Positions 43,947 to 52,545 of a stretch of 64,000 nt of DNA are shown here, one piece after another. How positions within the stretch are numbered: position 1 is the first letter of the stretch; every line of letters begins with the position of its first letter. This DNA comes from Giesbergeria sp. (GTDB lineage Bacteria > Pseudomonadota > Gammaproteobacteria > Burkholderiales > Burkholderiaceae_C). The notes beneath the pieces were generated by a model that made no database searches, was not told the DNA's origin, and worked only from the letters and a program-made list of their open reading frames with translations. The stretch is taken from the NCBI GenBank assembly GCA_023150295.1, contig JAKLLE010000010.1, forward strand, positions 1 through 64,000. The letters run 5' to 3'. Made by a program: the position numbers and the translations under genes.

Positions 43947-45800
43947 ATGAGCAATCTGTGGGACTTGAGCCAAATCCAGCCCGGCCGCGCCGACGTGGTG
44001 CCCGGTGACACCATCCCCGCCCTGTTCTGGAACGCGGTGCGCCAGCGCGGCGACCGGGTGTGGCTGCGGCAAAAGGAGCTGGGCATCTGGAAGAGCTGGA
44101 CCTGGATGCAAACCGCCGAGGCCGTGCGCGAGATCGCCGCCGGCCTGCAGGCCCTGGGCCTGCAGCGCGGCCAAACGGCCTCCATATTGGCCAACACAGT
44201 GGTCGAATGGGTACTGGCCGACCTGGCCGTATTGAGCTGTGGCGCGGTGTCCAACGGCATCTACCCCACCGACGCAGCCTCCCAGGTGCAGTACCTGTGC
44301 GAAGACTCGTCCACCCGCATCTTGTTTGCCGAGGACGACGAGCAGCTCGACAAGGCGCTGGAAGTGCGCGAGCAGCTCCCGCTGCTGCAAAAGATCGTGG
44401 TGTTCGACATGAAGGGGCTGCGTGATCTGGACGACCCGGACGTGATGTCGCTCGACGCCCTGCGCGCGCTCGGCAGGCAATGGCTCGCAGAGCACCCCGA
44501 CTGCGTGGAGCGCAGCAGCGCCGCCTGCGAGCCCGAGGACCTGGCCATACTGGTCTATACCTCGGGCACCACGGGCAAGCCCAAGGGCGCCATGCACAGC
44601 CACCGGGGCCTGGTCTATACCGCACGCGGTTTCAACACACTGGTGGCACAGGACGAGAACGACGAGCGCATGTGCTTTCTGCCGCTGTGCCACATTGCCG
44701 AACGCATGGGGGGCGAGTACTTTGCGCTCTACACCGGCTCGCGGCTCAACTTTGTGGAGAACCCCGAGACCATTCCCGAGAACGTGCGCGAGATTGCGCC
44801 CACGGTGTTCACTGCCGTGCCGCGTGTGTGGGAAAAGTTCTATTCCGGCGTGATGATCGCGCTCAAGGAATCGAGCGCGCTGCAGCGCGCCGCCTACGCC
44901 TGGAGCATTGGCGTGGGCACCACCATTGCCGACAAGGTGCTGGCCGGTCAGCCCGTGGGCCTGGGGCTCAAGTTGCGCTTTGCGCTGGCCCGCTGGCTGG
45001 CGCTGAACAACGCGCGCAAGCTCATCGGCATCCACCGTGCGCGCTTTCTGGTAACGGGCGCAGCGCCCATCTCACCCGAGCTGATCAAGTGGTACCTGGC
45101 GCTGGGCGTGCCCATGCTGGAGGTCTGGGGCATGACCGAGACCTGCGGCGCCTCTACCGGCGTGCCTGCCACACGCATCAAGCCCGGCAGCATTGGGCCA
45201 GCGGCAGCGTTCAACGAGGTGCGGCTGGACCCGGCCACGGGTGAAATCCTGGTGCGCGGCCCCAACGTGTTCATGGGCTACCTGAACCTGCCAGAGAAGA
45301 CGGCCGAAACCATCGACCAGGAGGGCTGGCTGCACACGGGCGACGTGGGTGTGGTGGACGAGGATGGGTTCTTTCGCATCACCGACCGCATGAAGGACAT
45401 CATCATCACCGCCGGGGGCAAGAACATCACCCCCAGCGAGCTGGAGAACGAGCTCAAGTTCTCGCCCTACATCACCGATGCAGTGGTGATTGGCGACAAG
45501 CGCGCCTACCTCACGGTGATCATCATGATCGACCAGGAAAACGTGGAGAAGTTTGCCCAGGATGCGGACATACCCTTCAGTAATTACGCCAGTTTGACGC
45601 GCGCCCCTGAGGTGCAAGAATTGATCCAGAAAGAGATCGACCGGGTGAACCAGAAGTTTGCCCGCGTCGAGCAGATCAAGAAATTCTACCTGCTCGACAC
45701 CCAGCTCACGGCGGAGGACGAAGAACTCACCCCGACCATGAAGCTCAAACGCAAGCTGGTTGAAAAGAAATACGCGGCGCAGATCGAGGCCATGTATTGA
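43947..45800 (+). CDS. AMP-dependent acyl-CoA synthetase in the liv-type operon
   Basis: A 617-residue adenylate-forming ligase. The P-loop is YTSGTTGKPKGAMHSH (about residue 205), followed by the A5-like EVWGMTETCGAS, the A7 motif LHTGDVGVVDEDGFF, the A8 hinge ITDRMKDIII and the A10 lysine in PTMKLKRKLVEKKY. The size and sequence match the long-chain/aryl acyl-CoA ligase group (FadD15-like). It probably activates the acid imported by the LivHMGFK transporter, so that uptake is coupled to CoA-thioester formation. Its position between livF and livK supports this, though it is inference. Confidence 0.9.
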   Translation: MSNLWDLSQIQPGRADVVPGDTIPALFWNAVRQRGDRVWLRQKELGIWKSWTWMQTAEAVREIAAGLQALGLQRGQTASILANTVVEWVLADLAVLSCGAVSNGIYPTDAASQVQYLCEDSSTRILFAEDDEQLDKALEVREQLPLLQKIVVFDMKGLRDLDDPDVMSLDALRALGRQWLAEHPDCVERSSAACEPEDLAILVYTSGTTGKPKGAMHSHRGLVYTARGFNTLVAQDENDERMCFLPLCHIAERMGGEYFALYTGSRLNFVENPETIPENVREIAPTVFTAVPRVWEKFYSGVMIALKESSALQRAAYAWSIGVGTTIADKVLAGQPVGLGLKLRFALARWLALNNARKLIGIHRARFLVTGAAPISPELIKWYLALGVPMLEVWGMTETCGASTGVPATRIKPGSIGPAAAFNEVRLDPATGEILVRGPNVFMGYLNLPEKTAETIDQEGWLHTGDVGVVDEDGFFRITDRMKDIIITAGGKNITPSELENELKFSPYITDAVVIGDKRAYLTVIIMIDQENVEKFAQDADIPFSNYASLTRAPEVQELIQKEIDRVNQKFARVEQIKKFYLLDTQLTAEDEELTPTMKLKRKLVEKKYAAQIEAMY

Positions 45801-45831
45801 CCCTTATCCATCACAACAAAGGAGACAAGGC

Positions 45832-47010
45832 ATGAAGTTCAAGAACACCCGGCTGCTCTCGGCGCTGGCCTGCGCCATGGCATTGGCAGCCCCCACCGCG
45901 CAAGCCCAGGAAAGCCAGGGCGTGAGCAAGACGGAAATCACCCTCGGCTCCATCCAGGACCTGTCCGGTCCGCTGGCGGGCTTTGGCAAGCAGTTGCGCA
46001 ACGGCATGATGCTGCGCGTGAACGAAGTCAACGAGCAGGGCGGCGTGCATGGCCGCAAGATCAACCTGCTGGTCGAGGACTCGGGCTACGACCCCAAGAA
46101 GGCCGTGCTGGCCGCACAAAAGCTAGTCAACCAGAACAAGATTTTCATGATGGTGGGCCACCTGGGCACGGCCCAGAACCTGGCCGCCATGCCGGTGCAG
46201 TTCGAGAAGAACGTGATCAACTTCTTCCCCGTGACGGCAGCGCGGGAAATGTACGAGCCCTTCCACAAGCTCAAGTACGCCTTTGCAGCGACCTATTACG
46301 ACCAGATGAAGGCCGCCGTGCCCAAGCTGGTCAAGGAAAAAGGGGCCAAGAAGGTCTGCTCCATGTACCAGGACGATGAGTTCGGCCTGGAGGTGCAGCG
46401 CGGCGCCGAAGACGGCCTCAAGTCCCTTGGCGTGACCATGGTGGAGAAGACCACCTTCAAGCGTGGCGCCACCGATTTCTCGTCGCAGATGGCCAAGCTC
46501 AAGGCCGCCGAGTGCGACATGGTGGTGCTGGGCACCATCATTCGCGAGACCATCGGCGGCATCGGCACCGCACGCAAGCTGGGCTACAACCCGGTGTTCC
46601 TGGGCTCCAGCGCCGCCTACACCGACCTGATCCACAAGCTGGGAGGCAAGGCCATGGACGGGCTCTACGCCACCATGACGGTGCAGAACCCCTACCTGGA
46701 CGACGCATCGCAGCCCATCCGCTTCTGGGCCAACAAATACAAGACGGCCTTCAACGAAGACCCGGCAGTGTTCTCCGTCTATGGCTACCTGGCGATCGAC
46801 AGCTTCATCCGCGCCGCTCAAAAGGCCGGCCCGAACCTGAGCACCGACAGCTTCATCAAGTCCATGGACACGATGGAGATTCCGCGCGACATCTTCGGCA
46901 GCTCGGTACAGAAGTTCGGCCCGCAAAAGCGCCTGGGCAGCAACCTGTCGCGCCTGTCGCAGTTGCATGACGGTCGCTGGACCATCGTGTCGAACTACAT
47001 CACGGAGTAA
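45832..47010 (+). CDS. livK: periplasmic substrate-binding protein (LivK-like)
   Basis: A 392-residue exported receptor with signal peptide KFKNTRLLSALACAMALAAP and cleavage after AQAQ. The type I periplasmic binding fold begins EITLGSIQDLSGPLAGFGKQ. The start ATG at 45832 has AAGGAG before it; the frame runs on upstream without support. It delivers substrate to LivHM. Members of this subgroup bind branched-chain amino acids, amides or aromatic/aliphatic acids; the neighbouring ligase favours acids. Confidence 0.92.
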   Translation: MKFKNTRLLSALACAMALAAPTAQAQESQGVSKTEITLGSIQDLSGPLAGFGKQLRNGMMLRVNEVNEQGGVHGRKINLLVEDSGYDPKKAVLAAQKLVNQNKIFMMVGHLGTAQNLAAMPVQFEKNVINFFPVTAAREMYEPFHKLKYAFAATYYDQMKAAVPKLVKEKGAKKVCSMYQDDEFGLEVQRGAEDGLKSLGVTMVEKTTFKRGATDFSSQMAKLKAAECDMVVLGTIIRETIGGIGTARKLGYNPVFLGSSAAYTDLIHKLGGKAMDGLYATMTVQNPYLDDASQPIRFWANKYKTAFNEDPAVFSVYGYLAIDSFIRAAQKAGPNLSTDSFIKSMDTMEIPRDIFGSSVQKFGPQKRLGSNLSRLSQLHDGRWTIVSNYITE

Positions 47011-47038
47011 ACAGCCCCAGCCGCCCTATTCCAGCGGC

Positions 47039-47090
47039 CCGCTCCCCAGCAAAAACGCCCGGCATGCCGGGCGTTTTTACTGGGGAGCGG
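47039..47090. terminator. bidirectional intrinsic terminator between livK and the ligase gene
   Basis: A nested stem: outer CCGCTCCCCAG with CTGGGGAGCGG, inner AAAAACGCCCGGC with GCCGGGCGTTTTT around a central AT. The A- and T-runs flanking the inner stem make it work in both directions, which suits two converging genes. Confidence 0.9.
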
Positions 47091-47098
47091 GGCTGGGG

Positions 47099-48790
47099 TC
47101 AGGCGTTGTGCCAGATGACCTTCTTGCCGGAGTTCTCCCAACGCTCATAGTTGGCGGCGTACACGTCCTCGATGCGGTTGCGCTTGACCTTGAAGGTCGG
47201 CGTGATGAGGTCGTTGTCCACGGTCCAGGGCGTGGTGACCACGACGATGCACTGCAACTGCTCATGGGGGTCGAGCCCCACGTTGATCTGCTTGAGGTGC
47301 TGCTGCAGCGACGCCTCCAGCTTGCTGCGGTATCCCGCATCGGCCGCCTGTGCTGCGGCTTCGGCACCCAGCATGACAATGCCCAACGGCTGCCCCAGAT
47401 TGGCCCCGGTGACCACGCAGGCTTCCACGGCCTCATGCGCACCCAGCTTGTCCTCGATGGGCGCAGGCGCCACGTACTTGCCCTTGGCGGTCTTGAACAA
47501 ATCCTTGACGCGGCCCGTGATGTGCAGGCAGCCTTCGGCGTCAATGCGACCCTTGTCGCCCGTCTTGAGCCACCCATCGGCAGTGAACGTGGCGCTGCTG
47601 AGTTCGGGCTCCTTGTAATAGCCCAGCATCAGGGCCGGGCTGCGCATTTGAACCTCTCCGGTCTGCGGGTCGATGCGGTGCTCCACCCCATCGTACACCG
47701 GCCCCACACTGCCCTGTTGGTTCTTGCCGGGGATGGTGAGGTGTGAGACAGCGAGGTTCTCGGTCATGCCGTAGCCCTCGTTGATGTGCAGGCCAAGGCG
47801 GCTGTACCACTCCAGCAGGGCCAGCGGCATGGGCGCTGCGCCACCGGCCGCCACGCGGCACTGGTCCAGCCCCAGGGCCTTTTGCACCTTGCGCCGCACC
47901 AGCCCGCCAATCAGTGGCAGCGACAGCAGGCGCTGGAGCTTTTGCTCCGGCATCTTGTGGTGAATGCCCTGCTGAAACTTGACCCACAGGCGCGGGACCG
48001 AGAAGAAGATCGTGGGCCGGGCACGCTGCAGGTCAGCCGCGAAGGTGTCGAGCGACTCGGCAAAGTACACATGCATGCCCGTGCGCAGCCAGCCATGCTC
48101 GACCAGCACCCGCTCCACCACGTGCGCCAGCGGCAGGTACGACAGCATGCGGTCTTGCTCGTTCATCGCAATGCGCTGAATGCCTGCGCCCAGCGCCCAG
48201 GCAAAGTTGCCAAAGGTGTGCATCACCCCCTTGGGCATGCCTGTGGTGCCGGAGGTGTAGATCAGGGTGGCCAGTTCGTCGGCACCGCGCGTGGGCTGCC
48301 CTTGCAGGGGTTGCGTGCCGGCACAGATGGCGTCCCAGCCCTTGTAGTTCTTGATGGCGTCGGCGGGCGACAGCGGATAGCTGATGCAGGGCATGCCCTC
48401 GGGCACACCGGGCTTCATGCCTTCCCAGCCGTCGAGCTTGCCGATAAAGCAGGCTTTGGCCTCGCTGTGCGTGAGGATCTGGCGCACCGTATCGTGCGCC
48501 AGTGTGGGATACAGCGGAACAGACACATAGCCGGCCATCCAGATGGCCAGGTCACTCATCAACCACCAGGCACAGTTCTTGGACAGGATGGCCACGCGCG
48601 AACCAGGCTCCCAGCCCTGTGCCTGCAGATAGGCCGCCATACGGCGCACTTGTTCACCCACCTGCGCCCAGGTGAAATCCTGAACTGCGGCGCCGCCCAT
48701 GGGCTGCGTCAGGGCCACGCGCGTGGGCGCCGTGGTTTCCCAGTGGTACAAGCGCTGGAGGGCCAGGGATGCGGGGGGGACATTGCTCAT
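47099..48790 (-). CDS. AMP-dependent acyl-CoA synthetase
   Basis: A 563-residue adenylate-forming ligase with P-loop IYTSGTTGMPKGVMHTFG, NEGYGMTENLAVSH (A5), LKTGDKGRIDAEG (A7), ITGRVKDLFKT (A8) and a C-terminal VKRNRIEDVY lysine/arginine region. It is of the long-chain acyl-CoA ligase class, different from the liv-operon ligase, and converges on it. AGGAG lies ten bases before the ATG. An intrinsic terminator-like hairpin sits in the leader, so attenuation is possible. Confidence 0.88.
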   Translation of the reverse strand: MSNVPPASLALQRLYHWETTAPTRVALTQPMGGAAVQDFTWAQVGEQVRRMAAYLQAQGWEPGSRVAILSKNCAWWLMSDLAIWMAGYVSVPLYPTLAHDTVRQILTHSEAKACFIGKLDGWEGMKPGVPEGMPCISYPLSPADAIKNYKGWDAICAGTQPLQGQPTRGADELATLIYTSGTTGMPKGVMHTFGNFAWALGAGIQRIAMNEQDRMLSYLPLAHVVERVLVEHGWLRTGMHVYFAESLDTFAADLQRARPTIFFSVPRLWVKFQQGIHHKMPEQKLQRLLSLPLIGGLVRRKVQKALGLDQCRVAAGGAAPMPLALLEWYSRLGLHINEGYGMTENLAVSHLTIPGKNQQGSVGPVYDGVEHRIDPQTGEVQMRSPALMLGYYKEPELSSATFTADGWLKTGDKGRIDAEGCLHITGRVKDLFKTAKGKYVAPAPIEDKLGAHEAVEACVVTGANLGQPLGIVMLGAEAAAQAADAGYRSKLEASLQQHLKQINVGLDPHEQLQCIVVVTTPWTVDNDLITPTFKVKRNRIEDVYAANYERWENSGKKVIWHNA

Positions 48791-48814
48791 GGACGGCTGA
48801 CTCCTATCGACATC

Positions 48815-48845
48815 AAAAAAAGAGGTGTCCTACAGGTGACACCTC
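48815..48845 (-). terminator. terminator-like hairpin in the leader of the ligase gene
   Basis: Read on the minus strand: GAGGTGTC, loop ACCTGTAG, GACACCTC and then seven T. It stands about 25 bases before the ligase start codon and points toward it. It may insulate the gene from upstream transcription or act as an attenuator. Confidence 0.7.
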
Positions 48846-49193
48846 GCTGCGGTCCAGTATAGATTTGCCGTTTTCAGATTGATGGGGCCAGCGCTCTAAA
48901 GGAACTAGCGATTTACCCTCATTGCGGCAGCAGATACTGCATGTCAACGTGGCGCTTCGGTAACCAAAAAAAACCCTGGGCTCGCGACCGATACTCGCTC
49001 AGTAGTTACCCTGATTGCTATCAAATATGTAGCATCAAATCCAGGTTGAAAGAGCCTTGCAAAGCGTCACGCAACCGTCAGACTCGGTTGATGACGCTCC
49101 GTAGAATGGCGCCCGTATTCCAGAAGCGCCCCTGCGTATTGTCGATCAGACGGGGCGCTGTGTTCTGAATGTCTATTGATGATGGGAGACTCC
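48846..49193. other. intergenic region between ligase and TRAP genes
   Basis: About 350 bp without a credible gene. Codon pattern and GC fall relative to neighbours. A short TTGCTATCAAATATGTAGC at 49015-49033 may be the end of a dispersed repeat copy. It should hold the divergent promoters of the acyl-CoA ligase and the TRAP genes, but no strong sigma70 pair stands out to me. Confidence 0.5.
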
Positions 49194-49793
49194 ATGCAGG
49201 CTTTACTCAGGTTCTCAAGAGGAGTGGACTGGCTCAGCGCCCAGATCGGCAAATACGTCGTCTGGCTGATCCTCGCGTCCACGGTGATCAGCGCGCTCAA
49301 CGCCGTGGTGCGCAAAGCGCTCAACACCAGTTCGAATGCATTTTTGGAGGTGCAGTGGTATCTGTTCGCGGCATCGTTCCTGATTGCCGCGGGCTACACC
49401 TTGCTCAACGGTGAACACGTGAAGATCGATGTGGTCACCAGCCGCCTGTCCAAACGCGCGCAGATCGGTATCGACATTTTTGGTTTTGTCTGCTTCCTCA
49501 CGCCCATGTGCGTGGCGGTGCTGTGGTACAGCATTCCCTTCTTCCTGCGCGCCTATGCGTCGGGCGAGATGTCGAACAACGCCGGCGGCCTGATCCGCTG
49601 GCCCGTGTACCTGGTGTTGCCGCTGGGTTTTGGCTTGTTGCTGCTCCAGGGCTGGTCTGAACTCATCAAGCGCATCGCGTTCCTGCAAGGCCTGATCGAA
49701 GACCCGACCGTCAAGAAACAGGAAAAGACGGCCGAGGAAGAGCTCGCCGAGTCCATCCGCCGCCTGGCTGAAGCCGCCGGCAACAAGAACTGA
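49194..49793 (+). CDS. TRAP transporter small permease (DctQ-like)
   Basis: A 199-residue membrane protein with four predicted helices: YVVWLILASTVISALNAVVR, QWYLFAASFLIAAGYTLL, IDIFGFVCFLTPMCVAVLWY and WPVYLVLPLGFGLLLLQGW. This is the DctQ topology. GGGAG precedes the ATG at 49194. The charged C-terminus (EKTAEEELAESIRRLAEAAG) is cytoplasmic. It pairs with the large permease, whose gene starts 14 bp downstream. Confidence 0.9.
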   Translation: MQALLRFSRGVDWLSAQIGKYVVWLILASTVISALNAVVRKALNTSSNAFLEVQWYLFAASFLIAAGYTLLNGEHVKIDVVTSRLSKRAQIGIDIFGFVCFLTPMCVAVLWYSIPFFLRAYASGEMSNNAGGLIRWPVYLVLPLGFGLLLLQGWSELIKRIAFLQGLIEDPTVKKQEKTAEEELAESIRRLAEAAGNKN

Positions 49794-49807
49794 GCGGGGC
49801 ACACACC

Positions 49808-51592
49808 ATGGAATTCATTGCTCACAACCTCGCCCCGATCATGTTCGCGGGGCTCATCGTCTTCCTGCTGATGGGCTTTCCCGTGGCTTTCAGCCTTGGG
49901 GCCTGCGGTCTGTTCTTCGCCTTCATCGGCATCGAGCTGAATGTGCTGCCCGAAGCCTTGATGCAGGCATTGCCGTTGCGCATCTTCGGCATCATGCAGA
50001 ACGACACGCTCTTGGCCATTCCGTTCTTCACGCTCATGGGACTGATCCTTGAGCGCTCGGGAATGGCCGAAGACCTGCTGGAAACCATTGGCCAGCTCTT
50101 CGGCCCCGTGCGCGGTGGTCTGGCGCTCGCCGTGATCTTTGTGGGAACGCTGCTGGCAGCCACTACCGGGGTGGTGGCCGCATCGGTCATCTCCATGGGC
50201 CTGATCTCCCTGCCCATCATGCTGCGCTATGGCTACGACCGACGTCTGGCTGCTGGCGTGATTGCAGCCTCGGGCACTCTCGCGCAGATCATTCCACCCT
50301 CCTTGGTGCTGATCATTCTGGCCGACCAGTTGGGCCGCTCGGTGGGCGACATGTACAAGGGCGCTTTTGTGCCTGGCTTGATGCTGTGCGGCTTCTATGC
50401 GCTGTATGTCATCCTGATCGCCATCTTCAAGCCCCAGTGGGCTCCTGCGCTCCCCCCCGAAGCGCGCACGCTCAAAGAAGACAACGGCGACACCGGCCTG
50501 CCTTCGCTGCTGGTGCTCACGACACTGTGTACTGCGGCATCGGTCTATGTGGGCAAGAACATGGCCGCGCTGCACACCTGGTGGACCGGTGAAGCCGTGG
50601 AGAAGGTGGCCCTCGATGAAACCATCGTCGTTGCCATGTGCTTCGGCGTGGCCCTGGCCTTCATCGCAGCCAGCGTCAACAGGATCACCCGCATGGGCCT
50701 GCTGTCGCGCATGGCTGAGCGCGTGACCTTCGTGCTGATTCCGCCGCTGCTGCTGATCTTCCTGGTGCTGGGCACCATCTTCCTGGGTGTGGCCACCCCC
50801 ACCGAAGGTGGCGCGATGGGTGCCATGGGCGCCATCATCATTGCGTTCCTGCGCCGCCGTTTGAGCTTTGACCTGCTCAAGCAGGCTGTAACCACCACCA
50901 CCAAACTGTCCTGCTTTGTGGTGTTCATCCTGGTGGGTGCAACCATGTTCGGCCTCACGTTCCAGGGCGTGGATGGCCCCATCTGGGTGGAACACCTGCT
51001 GACCGGCCTGCCCGGTGGCCAACTGGGCTTCCTGATCGTGGTGAACATCATGATCTTCTTCCTGGCGTTCTTCCTGGACTTCTTTGAGCTGTCCTTCATC
51101 GTGGTGCCACTGCTCGCACCCGTGGCACAGAAACTGGGCATCGACCTGATCTGGTTTGGCGTGCTGCTGGGCGTGAACATGCAGACTTCGTTCATGCACC
51201 CGCCTTTCGGCTTTGCGCTGTTCTATTTGCGCAGTGTGGCTCCGGCGAAGGAGTACCAGGACAGGATCACCAAGAAGATGATCCCGCCCGTCACCACCAT
51301 GCAGATCTACTGGGGCGCCGTCCCGTTCGTGGTGATTCAGCTCATCATGGTGGGCTTGATCATTGCCTTCCCGGGCATTGTGTCCAGCGGCCTGGACAAG
51401 CAAGAGGTGTACGACCTGGACAAGGTGCGGATGGAAATGGAAGCCGCCTTGCCCGATGTGCCTGCCCCGGACTTCGTAGATCCCGCATCGGACGCAGAAG
51501 GTGCACCTGCAGAAGGCGAGGAAGGCGCGGCCGACGACCCGCTCAAGGCCTTGCAGGACTCGCTCGACAAGGACGGCGACAAGAAGCCCTGA
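49808..51592 (+). CDS. TRAP transporter large permease (DctM-like)
   Basis: A 594-residue permease with about twelve helices. GFPVAFSLGACGLFFAFIG, LFGPVRGGLALAVIFVGTLL and VATPTEGGAMGAMGAI are DctM hallmarks. It is longer than the usual 425-residue form, having a cytoplasmic insertion with extra helices (about residues 215-290) and an acidic C-terminal tail (ASDAEGAPAEGEEGAADD). Longer members of this kind occur in proteobacteria. No DctP binding-protein gene is adjacent on either side, so the substrate is not indicated. Confidence 0.92.
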   Translation: MEFIAHNLAPIMFAGLIVFLLMGFPVAFSLGACGLFFAFIGIELNVLPEALMQALPLRIFGIMQNDTLLAIPFFTLMGLILERSGMAEDLLETIGQLFGPVRGGLALAVIFVGTLLAATTGVVAASVISMGLISLPIMLRYGYDRRLAAGVIAASGTLAQIIPPSLVLIILADQLGRSVGDMYKGAFVPGLMLCGFYALYVILIAIFKPQWAPALPPEARTLKEDNGDTGLPSLLVLTTLCTAASVYVGKNMAALHTWWTGEAVEKVALDETIVVAMCFGVALAFIAASVNRITRMGLLSRMAERVTFVLIPPLLLIFLVLGTIFLGVATPTEGGAMGAMGAIIIAFLRRRLSFDLLKQAVTTTTKLSCFVVFILVGATMFGLTFQGVDGPIWVEHLLTGLPGGQLGFLIVVNIMIFFLAFFLDFFELSFIVVPLLAPVAQKLGIDLIWFGVLLGVNMQTSFMHPPFGFALFYLRSVAPAKEYQDRITKKMIPPVTTMQIYWGAVPFVVIQLIMVGLIIAFPGIVSSGLDKQEVYDLDKVRMEMEAALPDVPAPDFVDPASDAEGAPAEGEEGAADDPLKALQDSLDKDGDKKP

Positions 51593-51632
51593 GCACCCCA
51601 GTGGTCGCCGGGAAAAAGCCCGGCCCGCACTG

Positions 51633-52305
51633 ATCGGGATAGGGGGGAGCCAACTGACTCCACCCCTCCCACACCACCCGGCATGCGGGTCCGCACCGGG
51701 CGGTTGCAATGGTTGAGGTCGTCGGGCCGGTGACTACCCAGCCCACTGCCCAGGTCTGCCGTGTCCCGGTTCGGCGGAATTGATTCCTCGCTGCCACGGC
51801 CTTTCGGGCTTCACCCTATCCACCGTTCTGGCGAGCTTCGCTGACGCGAACATCTGAGGCGCTTCTCTTCCGATAACCAGGGCGGCTCACCCTCCCACTG
51901 CTTCGGTCCTTCGCCGTTTTGCTTCCGGCTTTATCAGCCTCGCGACTCCAGCTACTACGACCTCTGCTGACTTCTCGCTCCGGCACAGCCGTCGCCCTTT
52001 GGCTTCGCCGCTGCTTCGCAGAACAGGCATGAGGCGAGATATCCCCAGGTAAGAACGCACTCCTTCACTGCACAGCCGCCGGATCTACGCCGCCTGACCC
52101 TTGATCACGAGAGCTTCGCGGTTTCTGGCCCGCTCGCCCTGGTCGGCACCGCCTTCTATCCGGTTCGTGTTCCTCGGCTCGCAGCTTCGCTCCACGCTTC
52201 CTCCCCACACTCGGTCGCCCTCATGCAGTTGCGCTTCGCTTCGTTCGCTGTGATCAACTCACGGGAGGACTTGCACCTCCAAGAGTGCGCCCATGCTGGG
52301 CGCAC
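51633..52305 (-). mobile_element. group II intron without an ORF
   Basis: Read on the minus strand, it begins GTGCGCCCAGCATGGGCGCA, continues CTTGGAGGTGCAAGTCCTCC and GAACACGAACCGGATAGAAG, and ends with a domain-V-like hairpin (51673-51705: ACCGCCCGGTGCGGACCCGC then ATGCCGGGTGGT), a domain-VI-like stem (GGAGTCAGTTGGCTCC) and CTATCCCGAT. The 5' GTGCG and 3' AT fit group II intron boundaries. These blocks are ones I recall from bacterial introns. At about 673 nt it has room for the ribozyme only; no reverse transcriptase ORF is present. It is antisense to the TRAP genes and directly beside a terminator hairpin, the site class C introns prefer. Confidence 0.75.
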
Positions 52306-52311
52306 CAAACG

Positions 52312-52338
52312 AAAGCCACCCTACGGGGTGGCTTTTTT
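52312..52338 (+). terminator. intrinsic terminator, probably of the TRAP operon
   Basis: AAAGCCACCC, loop TACG, GGGTGGCTTT, then T-run to 52338. It lies seven bases from the 5' end of the intron. Before intron insertion it would have been the terminator about 50 bp after the DctM-like gene. Confidence 0.85.
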
Positions 52339-52472
52339 ATTGAGGCGGTAAACCATGCAAAGCGAGCTTCATCGTCACCCAGCCCACCGCTGCAAGACTG
52401 CTCATGCGTAACTGGGGCTTACCACGACCGATGATGTGACGCAGCCACCCCACTTACGGAAATGGGAGAAAC
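52339..52472. other. gap between two terminators
   Basis: No gene, repeat or clear signal seen. It simply separates the terminator after the intron from the terminator of isocitrate lyase. Confidence 0.6.
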
Positions 52473-52508
52473 AAAAAAGCCACCTGATACCGAAGCATCA
52501 GATGGCTT
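52473..52508 (-). terminator. aceA: intrinsic terminator of isocitrate lyase
   Basis: Minus strand: AAGCCATCTGAT, loop GCTTCGGT, ATCAGGTGGCTT with one wobble pair, then a run of six T. It lies about 38 bp after the aceA stop. Confidence 0.88.
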
Positions 52509-52545
52509 GTTGCCAAGGCGCCCTGGAGGGCGCCAGGGACTCAGA

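Noticed and set aside
49015..49033. Full repeat copy between the ligase and TRAP genes
   Set aside because: Only one end motif (TTGCTATCAAATATGTAGC) is present; too short to count as a copy.
51607..51628. Terminator directly after the DctM-like gene
   Set aside because: The GCCGGG/CCCGGC stem has its A/T run in the loop and no T-run after it. The stem at 52312 is a better terminator.
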